DNA from: a bacterium
Lineage (GTDB): Bacteria > SM23-31 > JAUVVT01
Reading direction: 5' to 3'
NCBI GenBank assembly: GCA_030604505.1
Contig: JAUVVT010000178.1
Span: 1 to 5,339, forward strand
DNA: 5,339 nt
Below are positions 1 through 4,778 of the stretch, one piece after another. A program made the position numbers and the translations under genes. Position 1 is the first letter of the stretch. Every line of letters starts with the position of its first letter. A model generated the notes under the pieces. That model made no database searches. It saw only the letters and a program-made list of their open reading frames with translations, and was not told the origin of the DNA.

Positions 1-222
1 CTGAGAGTGTAATTTGGTTATTTGTTTTTCTATTTTTTCTTCTGTTACTTCATCATTCCATACAGTTAAGGGGACACTCCGGAATTCAACCGGGGGGTCA
101 GCAAAGTTTTTTCTTATTTCCTGAAAGGAATTTTTTTCTAAAGAAGGTTCCTTAGAACAAGAAATTAGCAGCAGGAATGCAATCGAAACAAAGCTTATAA
201 CTGATATGAATAAACATCTCAT
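1..222 (-). CDS. N-terminal part of a secreted lipoprotein, probably a large glycoside hydrolase (partial)
   Basis: The minus strand reads ATG at 222 and stays open for 74 codons to the window edge, so the C-terminal part is missing. Residues 1-22 form a lipoprotein signal peptide: MRC, a hydrophobic stretch (SVISFVSIAFLLLIS), then the lipobox LISC with the lipidated Cys at residue 22, followed by SKEP. The mature start contains FADPPVEFRSVPLTVWNDE and then a helix TEEKIEKQITKLHSQ. From memory this resembles the opening of large secreted glycosidases related to GH106 and GH2 (a pattern like 'F..PP.E.RS.P...WN..(L/V)..E.I..Q...'), common in Bacteroidota and Planctomycetota and acting on plant or host polysaccharides outside the cytoplasm. 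The catalytic domain is not in view, so the enzyme class is inference. The start is well supported: AGGAGG lies 8 nt upstream. It is transcribed away from the operon starting at 1127. Confidence 0.75.
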   Translation of the reverse strand, partial: MRCLFISVISFVSIAFLLLISCSKEPSLEKNSFQEIRKNFADPPVEFRSVPLTVWNDEVTEEKIEKQITKLHSQ

Positions 223-230
223 CTTTGTTT

Positions 231-236
231 CCTCCT
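231..236 (-). promoter_or_regulatory. Ribosome binding site of the lipoprotein gene
   Basis: The minus strand reads AGGAGG, then 8 nt (AAACAAAG), then the ATG at 222. This is a full-strength Shine-Dalgarno match at good spacing. It fixes the start codon of a gene otherwise seen only as a fragment. Confidence 0.8.
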
Positions 237-272
237 GTAATAAGATTTATTTGATGATTAATGTAAACTTTT

Positions 273-304
273 TTAACATAAGAATAATTAAATGTAAAAT
301 CAAG
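273..304 (-). promoter_or_regulatory. Candidate promoter for the lipoprotein gene
   Basis: The minus strand reads CTTG (304-301), 20 nt, then TATGTTAA (280-273). This resembles the Bacteroidota housekeeping promoter (TTTG near -33, TAnnTTTG near -7), with TAnnTT kept and the last two bases off. It can also be read as a sigma-70 site: TTGATT, 17 nt, TATGTT. Transcription would start near 268 and give a leader of about 46 nt. In DNA this AT-rich partial matches arise by chance, so the call is tentative. Confidence 0.4.
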
Positions 305-355
305 ATTGTAATTTAATATCAGTAAGAACTTCTATATTTTTTATCATTTCTTCTC

Positions 356-442
356 AAAAACCGCACTTTTTGTGAGAATATTCTATCATTTTTTGATAAA
401 AATGTATCAAAAATTATCATTTTAGCATATTTTTATCATTTT
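356..442. promoter_or_regulatory. Phased A/T tracts with repeated TATCA words (candidate curved or protein-binding DNA)
   Basis: Runs of 4-6 A or T are centred near 358, 369, 391.5, 400, 411, 421.5, 432 and 440.5, mostly 8.5-11 bp apart with one turn skipped near 380. Such phasing is known to bend DNA. The word TATCA begins at 384, 405, 415 and 434, and its complement TGATA at 394, so these copies also fall near one helical face. More TATCA copies lie at 317, 342, 505 and 569. This could be a curved upstream element or sites for a nucleoid protein or regulator; no specific binder is recognised. Confidence 0.4.
359..369 (+). repeat. Left arm of an 11-bp inverted repeat (AACCGCACTTT)
   Basis: This is the exact reverse complement of the sequence at 894-904. 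It is one of the few GC-containing words in the spacer. Its core ACCGCACTT is the complement of AAGTGCGGT, known as the Pasteurellaceae DNA uptake word. The match is visible; its meaning in this genome is not. Confidence 0.6.
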
Positions 443-724
443 AAGAACTATTCATTATTTATTGTATTTTAAGTATTTATTAGTATTTTTTTGGTTCATT
501 TTTTTATCAAAAATCAAGGTTTTTTTTTAGATTAAACGACAAAAAGTAAAAATTAAGCAATATAAGTCTATCAAAATATTGTCTTAACAGGATAAAGATA
601 TAATTAACAGCATAGAATTTAACAATAGTTATTATTATAAATAACTTTATTTAAATATAATAAAATTTATGGGCAATGTCAAGGAAAATATTAGTATATT
701 TACGAATTTTGTTAATAGTTTTTA

Positions 725-761
725 TTTTTTACCTCTAAAATCCCGAAGATAAGGTAAAAAA
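725..761. repeat. Inverted repeat with a 10-bp stem
   Basis: TTTTTTACCT (725-734) pairs perfectly with AGGTAAAAAA (752-761) across a 17-nt loop that contains TCCCG. The T-run is on the 5' arm and the A-run on the 3' arm on both strands, so no U-tract follows the stem and it does not look like an intrinsic terminator. It may be an operator, a structured RNA or chance. Confidence 0.4.
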
Positions 762-893
762 AATATTAAAGGACAAGATATAACGAAAAAGTGTGAAAAA
801 AGTAATGAAAGTTTCAGCTTTAACCAATAAATCTATAGTGAAGATTAAATTTTTAATATTATGTTTATATTACATTTATATAGTGCATACGCT

Positions 894-904
894 AAAGTGC
901 GGTT
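894..904 (-). repeat. Right arm of the 11-bp inverted repeat (AAAGTGCGGTT)
   Basis: This pairs exactly with 359-369. The two arms bound a 546-bp segment and both are flanked outside by AAA (356-358 and 905-907), as a small terminal-repeat element with a 3-bp target duplication would be. In AT-rich DNA an AAA flank has little weight. Confidence 0.6.
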
Positions 905-945
905 AAAGACTTCCTAATTATATTTATGCAGACAAAAGCAAATTA

Positions 946-965
946 AGTTAAATTTAGTTAAATTT
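946..965 (+). repeat. Two perfect tandem copies of AGTTAAATTT
   Basis: Copies occupy 946-955 and 956-965, exactly one helical turn apart. They end 15 bp before the CTTG of the candidate operon promoter (981-1012). That position suits an activator site or an upstream promoter element; no known regulator is recognised. Confidence 0.5.
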
Positions 966-980
966 TTAATTATAAAATTA

Positions 981-1012
981 CTTGCATATAAGCATTAAAA
1001 TTATTACGTTTA
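981..1012 (+). promoter_or_regulatory. Candidate promoter of the two-gene operon
   Basis: CTTG (981-984), 20 nt, then TACGTTTA (1005-1012) matches the Bacteroidota pattern TTTG ... TAnnTTTG with one mismatch in each box. Transcription would begin near 1018 and leave a leader of about 110 nt. The spacing is identical to the candidate promoter on the other strand (273-304), which supports both. Confidence 0.45.
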
Positions 1013-1067
1013 TCACATATATTTACTATCAATACATGAAAAACAGAAAGGAAGTTTGTGCGAAATG

Positions 1068-1079
1068 ATTTAATTAAAT
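1068..1079. repeat. 12-bp perfect palindrome in the operon leader
   Basis: ATTTAATTAAAT reads the same on both strands. It is overlapped by a direct repeat AAATGATT (1063-1070 and 1076-1083). It lies between the candidate promoter and the start codon, where a repressor site could act. Its pure A/T composition makes chance plausible. Confidence 0.3.
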
Positions 1080-1107
1080 GATTCTGGAAATGAGATTTCT
1101 TTTTTTT

Positions 1108-1125
1108 CATTTGGAGCATTTGGAG
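1108..1125 (+). promoter_or_regulatory. Tandemly duplicated ribosome binding site (CATTTGGAG twice)
   Basis: Two perfect 9-bp copies (1108-1116 and 1117-1125) sit directly before the ATG at 1127. The second GGAG is only 1 nt from the start and too close to serve. The first GGAG is 10 nt away and usable, so the duplication seems to set the working spacing. No other ATG, GTG or TTG exists in frame between the stop at 1091 and 1127, which supports this start. Confidence 0.6.
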
Positions 1126-1126
1126 T

Positions 1127-3040
1127 ATGAACATTCAGGTATTTTCACGGCGAAAATTTTTGTTGCCAAAAATTCGTTTCATCGTTTTCTTTGTTTCATT
1201 CTATTTGTATATTTGGTTACAAATAGATCCCAGTCTTATCTATCATGGTCATGGTATAATAATTTACTTTCCTGTTTTTTTCCAAGGCATGGATTTCTTT
1301 CAAGGATTCCTCGCATATCCGGGAGGATTAATAGAATATGTTTCTTCATTCCTCTCACAATTTTATTATTTTAGCCATATTGGCTCTCTGATAATTACTA
1401 TTGTCGCTATGTTCATTTGCCTTGGAGCCGGAAAATTGCTCACAAGCTTCGGTAATACTCGTTTCCGTGCTGTACTTTATATTCCGGCAATATTATTACT
1501 TGTAATGTACAACCAGTACTTAAACTGTTTGACTACCTGTTTGGGGCTGTTGGTTTCGCTGTTCTTTCTATGGATTTATTTATTGACAGCTCAGCGGAGA
1601 GCAATTCTCAGATTAGTTGTTTTTCTGGTTTCTTCTGTTATTCTTTACTATACTGCAGGTGGAGTTTATCTCCTTTATGCTTTACTGTGCGGGATTTTCG
1701 AATTCCTGATTAAGCGAAAATATCTCATTGGTCTATTCTATATTTTTTTAGCAGTGTTAATACCATACATTCCATATATATACATTTTAGAAATAAGCAT
1801 TCCCGATGCCTATGCTCGTATTTTGCCATTACATGCGGAAAGTTATTTGAGACCATCTATTGCTGCCTGGTCTATTTATTTTTTCTTTCCCCTCATAGCG
1901 CTCTGGATTCCACTCTGGGAACTGCTTATGAAGAAATTAGGCAAGCGTACAGATTTAGAGGAACAGTTAAAGTCTGAAACAGGCAGAACTCTGCAAGATG
2001 TAAATTTTCCCGATTATTATAGAATAAGTAAATTAAAATTTCTATATGAATCACTGGTGCTATTAGTCATAATCGTTAGTGTCGCTTTATTGTCGTTCAA
2101 TAAGAATGAAAACATAAGGCTTCGAATAAATTATTTTTCTTACCATGAGATGTGGGAGCAGGTTTTAGAGGAGGCGAGGCGTCTTCCCATGGAGGATTAC
2201 ACCTTTTTAGTTACTCATGACGTTAACAAGGCACTTTATTACACAGGTCGCCTTCTCTATGACATGTTTTCTTATCCCCAGGATGTCAAGGCACTGCTTA
2301 CTCTCAGTTTCTTTAATCCAAATGAACCCGCTTCCTTACTTGCAGATTTACCAAGACTCAGCGACACATATTTCCGGATTGGAATGGTTAATCCTGCGGA
2401 GCATGCTGCACATGATGCGGTGGAATTGATAGGTGAGCATCCGGCATTTCTAAGGCAACTGGTTCTTACTAATATTGTTAGGGGAAATACAGAAATAGCA
2501 AGAATTTACCTAAAGGCATTGAGTAAGGATTTGATTTTTAGGAAATGGGCAGAACGTTATCTGCACTATCTCGATATAGATTCATCGCTGTCCACAGACA
2601 ATCTGATTCAGCATGTACGCTCTGTGATGTTGACTAAAGATTATGTTAAAGCTATTGACCTTGGTGAAATATTAGAAGACCTTCAGCATAATAAGAAAAA
2701 TCATATGGCATTCGAATATATGATGGCTTATTATCTCTTAAGCTTTAAACTTGAAAAGATTGTTCAGAATATTCACCGTCTCGACGATTTTAAATATCCC
2801 GATATTCCACGTCATTATGAGGAAGCTATTATTATTTATATGAATATGACAGGTAAGAATGTGGTTCTACACGGCAGGATGATAAGTCAGAACACTGTTC
2901 AAAGGTTTCAGAGATTTGCATATCTCGTAGATCAATACAGTAACAACAGGAAAGCTGGTATTAAAGTGCTTGCAAGAAACTTTGGCGACAGCTATTTTTT
3001 ATATCATTTTTTATTTTTAATCTCTGAAGGAGTACAATGA
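1127..3040 (+). CDS. Polytopic membrane protein, DUF6057-like, with soluble helical C-terminal half
   Basis: The 637-residue product has two halves. Residues 1-325 are a membrane domain with roughly nine to ten hydrophobic segments (about 17-33, 44-58, 86-101, 116-128, 134-154, 161-177, 179-192, 199-219, 246-264, 306-323). Conserved-looking loops are IDPSLIYHGHG (33-43) and YPGGLIEYVSSFLSQF (64-79). Residues 330-637 are soluble and mostly helical, with paired helices such as VNPAEHAAHDAVELIGEHP and GNTEIARIYLKAL that look TPR-like, and the stretch THDVNKALYYTGRLLYDMF (363-381). I recognise the whole as DUF6057, a Bacteroidota family without an assigned function; this is from memory. The multi-helix front with an acidic residue after the first helix loosely recalls GT-C glycosyltransferases, but no catalytic motif is clear. 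The gene is first in the operon and overlaps the next by 4 nt (ATGA). The next in-frame Met is residue 55, inside the membrane domain, so 1127 is the best start. Confidence 0.85.
   Translation: MNIQVFSRRKFLLPKIRFIVFFVSFYLYIWLQIDPSLIYHGHGIIIYFPVFFQGMDFFQGFLAYPGGLIEYVSSFLSQFYYFSHIGSLIITIVAMFICLGAGKLLTSFGNTRFRAVLYIPAILLLVMYNQYLNCLTTCLGLLVSLFFLWIYLLTAQRRAILRLVVFLVSSVILYYTAGGVYLLYALLCGIFEFLIKRKYLIGLFYIFLAVLIPYIPYIYILEISIPDAYARILPLHAESYLRPSIAAWSIYFFFPLIALWIPLWELLMKKLGKRTDLEEQLKSETGRTLQDVNFPDYYRISKLKFLYESLVLLVIIVSVALLSFNKNENIRLRINYFSYHEMWEQVLEEARRLPMEDYTFLVTHDVNKALYYTGRLLYDMFSYPQDVKALLTLSFFNPNEPASLLADLPRLSDTYFRIGMVNPAEHAAHDAVELIGEHPAFLRQLVLTNIVRGNTEIARIYLKALSKDLIFRKWAERYLHYLDIDSSLSTDNLIQHVRSVMLTKDYVKAIDLGEILEDLQHNKKNHMAFEYMMAYYLLSFKLEKIVQNIHRLDDFKYPDIPRHYEEAIIIYMNMTGKNVVLHGRMISQNTVQRFQRFAYLVDQYSNNRKAGIKVLARNFGDSYFLYHFLFLISEGVQ
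3027..3032 (+). promoter_or_regulatory. Ribosome binding site of the haem-propeller gene, inside the upstream gene
   Basis: AAGGAG lies within the last codons of the membrane-protein gene, 4 nt before the ATG at 3037. With the ATGA overlap this allows both independent initiation and reinitiation by ribosomes ending the upstream gene. It favours the ATG at 3037 over the in-frame ATG at 3058. Confidence 0.7.
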
Positions 3041-4611
3041 ATAATCGCCGCAGAAACATGTTTTTTCTATTTGCTCTTGTGGTATTTTTAACAGGTGCGG
3101 TTTATTGCATAAAAAGTGATGAGCCGGTTGTTATTGAAAAATACATTACTGTTCAGCGGCTTCCCAATATCAAGCCTGATTACACCGGAACCGTCATTCC
3201 CCCCAACATAGCTCCTTTGAACTTTATGGTGGAAGAATCCGGTTCACATTATTATGTAAAGATACACTCGAAAAACGGTGAGGACATTAAAATTTTTTCT
3301 AAAACATCTAAAATCATTATTCCAATAGGTTCATGGAAAAAATTACTCAGAACTAACCGCAGCGAAAAACTCTATTTTGATATTTATGTAAAAGAAACAA
3401 ATGACGTTTGGAAGCAATTCAACACAATTACAAACTTAATTGCAGATGCAGACATCGACGGATACCTCGTATACAGGCTTATCAATCCACTCTACAGCTT
3501 CTGGCGGAATATAAGTATTTGTCAGCGGAATATTCAGAACTATGATGAATCGGTTATTATAAGCAACAAATCTATTAACGGAGGTTGTGTCAACTGTCAC
3601 ACGTTTCTTAAAAACAGTCCTGATAATATGTTGATGCACATCCGGAGTTCTCTTGGACCTACAATGCTTATTGTAAGAAATGGTGTTATCACAAACATAA
3701 ATTCACGAACATCCTTTGGCACAACGGCGATGGCTTATTCCTCCTGGCATCCGAGCGGCCGATTGATGGCATTTTCAGTTAATAAAGTACATCAATTCTT
3801 TCACACCGTCGGTCAAAAGATTCGTGACGTAGTCGACACCGATTCGGCAGTGGGCATATATTCTTTAGATTCCAACACTATAATTACCCCAGCAAGTCTT
3901 TCCAAGCCAGACCTTTTGGAAACATACCCATCATGGTCACCTGATGGACGGTATCTATATTTCTGCAGTGCTCCAATAACCTGGTCTGACAGGGATAAAT
4001 TCCCGCCTGAAGGTTATAAAGAAATTCGATATGACCTGATGCGAATCAGTTATGAACCGGAAACCGGCACCTGGGGAGAACCGGAAACAATCCTTTCGGC
4101 AGAAGAAACAGGTTTGAGCATCACTCAGCCAAAGGTTTCTCCTGATGGGCGTTTTATTCTTTTCTGTATGGCTGAATACGGATGCTTTCCAATCTATCAG
4201 CCGAGCAGCGACCTTTATATGATGAACCTGAAAAACGGTCAGTACAAACGGCTGTCGATTAATAGTGATAAATGTGATTCCTGGCATTGCTGGTCAAGCA
4301 GCGGCCGTTGGATTGTTTTCAGCAGTAAAAGACTTGCTTATTCATTCGCTAAACCTTACTTTAGTTATATAAACATGAACGGAGAGGCAAGTAAGCCAAT
4401 ACTTCTTCCACAGAAAGACCCGACATTCTATGACTCATTCCTCAAGACATATAACGTGCCGGAGTTCATCACTCAGCCTGTTCAAGTGAAAAGAAGAGTG
4501 TTTGAAATGGCAATTAGCTCACCTCAAAATATCATAGGAATCGGCCCTGTGACTTCTGCCACATCTCCCGCATCTTCCTCACCGGAACCATACCAACAGA
4601 AGAATAGATGA
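3037..4611 (+). CDS. Exported TolB-like/PD40 propeller protein with one c-type haem motif
   Basis: The 524-residue product starts with a charged N-terminus (NNRRRN) and one hydrophobic segment (residues 8-24), so it is exported or anchored facing the periplasm. C24 is preceded by AVY, a poor lipobox, so lipidation is doubtful. Residues about 50-180 form a beta-rich domain opening with IPPNIAPLNF. CVNCH at 184-188 is a CxxCH motif that would bind one covalent haem c after export, with H188 as axial ligand. PD40 blades follow: SSWHPSGRLMAFS (235-247), PSWSPDGRYLYFC (298-310), PKVSPDGRFILFC (365-377) and HCWSSSGRWIVFS (417-429). I recall this architecture as a widespread Bacteroidota family annotated TolB-like; its function is unknown to me. 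The true TolB of the Tol-Pal system lacks haem, so 'tolB' should not be applied. The tail (506-520) is rich in Ser and Pro. The 4-nt overlap with the membrane protein suggests joint synthesis and action. Confidence 0.88.
   Translation: MNNRRRNMFFLFALVVFLTGAVYCIKSDEPVVIEKYITVQRLPNIKPDYTGTVIPPNIAPLNFMVEESGSHYYVKIHSKNGEDIKIFSKTSKIIIPIGSWKKLLRTNRSEKLYFDIYVKETNDVWKQFNTITNLIADADIDGYLVYRLINPLYSFWRNISICQRNIQNYDESVIISNKSINGGCVNCHTFLKNSPDNMLMHIRSSLGPTMLIVRNGVITNINSRTSFGTTAMAYSSWHPSGRLMAFSVNKVHQFFHTVGQKIRDVVDTDSAVGIYSLDSNTIITPASLSKPDLLETYPSWSPDGRYLYFCSAPITWSDRDKFPPEGYKEIRYDLMRISYEPETGTWGEPETILSAEETGLSITQPKVSPDGRFILFCMAEYGCFPIYQPSSDLYMMNLKNGQYKRLSINSDKCDSWHCWSSSGRWIVFSSKRLAYSFAKPYFSYINMNGEASKPILLPQKDPTFYDSFLKTYNVPEFITQPVQVKRRVFEMAISSPQNIIGIGPVTSATSPASSSPEPYQQKNR
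3586..3600 (+). other. Haem c attachment motif CVNCH
   Basis: Codons 184-188 read Cys-Val-Asn-Cys-His, flanked by NGG before and TFL after. CxxCH is the established signature for covalent haem attachment by periplasmic cytochrome c maturation. It is the only CxxCH in the protein and sits at the join between the N-terminal domain and the propeller. Confidence 0.8.
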
Positions 4612-4688
4612 CCATAGAAATTCCCACACACACACAAATGATTCTGTTTTACTTACGTTTTTTGCTGCACCGCAAGAATCTTTGTGAA

Positions 4689-4739
4689 AGCCCAAAGTTG
4701 CTGAAACAGTGTAATTTCCGAGAGAATTGGGTTTTTTTT
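4689..4739 (+). terminator. Likely intrinsic terminator of the operon
   Basis: CCCAA (4691-4695) can pair with TTGGG (4727-4731), extended by one A-T and one G-T pair on the outside, and eight T follow directly (4732-4739). A smaller CTG-AAA-CAG hairpin (4701-4709) fits inside the 31-nt loop. The large loop makes the fold weaker than a classic terminator, but the position 78 nt after the stop codon and the T-run support the call. Confidence 0.45.
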
Positions 4740-4759
4740 ATTATTCATCTGAAGTCACT

Positions 4760-4770
4760 ACTGTCCGGTT
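4760..4770 (-). repeat. Putative terminal inverted repeat of the insertion sequence
   Basis: On the minus strand this reads AACCGGACAGT after an AT-rich stretch. It is inferred from its place between the transposase stop (4779-4781) and the operon terminator, and from a resemblance to ends of related IS4-type elements as I recall them. The partner repeat is out of view. Confidence 0.4.
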
Positions 4771-4778
4771 AAATTTTG

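Larger units (their letters stand above)
223..1126. other. Long AT-rich divergent intergenic region without a supported gene
   Basis: About 900 bp separate the divergent lipoprotein gene and the membrane-protein operon. Base composition is extreme: positions 421-480 hold 8 G/C in 60 and 601-660 hold 7 in 60, far below the flanking genes. I see no open frame that looks like protein and no tRNA-like or known riboswitch pattern. It holds the two candidate promoters, phased A/T tracts (356-442), an 11-bp inverted repeat (359-369 and 894-904), a hairpin-forming repeat (725-761), a tandem repeat (946-965) and a palindrome in the operon leader (1068-1079). The length is more than two simple promoters need, so it may hold extra regulatory sites, a small RNA or a decayed insertion. 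Confidence 0.7.

Noticed and set aside
627..646. Hairpin AGTTATT / AATAACT with a 6-nt loop
   Set aside because: A 7-bp stem with one G-C pair is weak and expected by chance in such AT-rich DNA.
725..761. Hairpin as an intrinsic terminator
   Set aside because: The T-run precedes the stem and A-run follows it on both strands, the reverse of a terminator.
1065..1073. Possible leader mini-gene (ATG ATT TAA) after AAAGGAAG
   Set aside because: Two codons before a stop in AT-rich DNA are expected by chance.
223..1126. CRISPR array or tRNA gene in the AT-rich spacer
   Set aside because: There are no regularly spaced long repeats and no tRNA-like cloverleaf or conserved loop sequences.
1078..1374. 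Plus-strand open frame of 98 codons overlapping the start of the membrane-protein gene
   Set aside because: It lies mostly inside the 1127-3040 gene in another frame, and its protein looks like an out-of-frame reading of a membrane segment. Its HLEHLE start only reflects the 9-bp tandem repeat.
2217..2429. Plus-strand open frame of 70 codons
   Set aside because: It is fully inside the membrane-protein gene in another frame, with no recognisable domain.
3436..3639. Minus-strand open frame of 67 codons
   Set aside because: It is antisense to the conserved CVNCH region of the propeller gene and looks like a shadow.
3955..4287. Minus-strand open frame of 110 codons
   Set aside because: It is antisense to PD40 blades, whose repeated coding pattern explains the lack of stops; no domain is seen.
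3037..4611. Calling this gene tolB
   Set aside because: It has PD40 blades but also a haem motif and a different N-terminal domain, and no Tol-Pal genes are adjacent.
4625..4636. (CA)6 simple repeat after the propeller gene
   Set aside because: It is short and outside any gene, with no sign of function.
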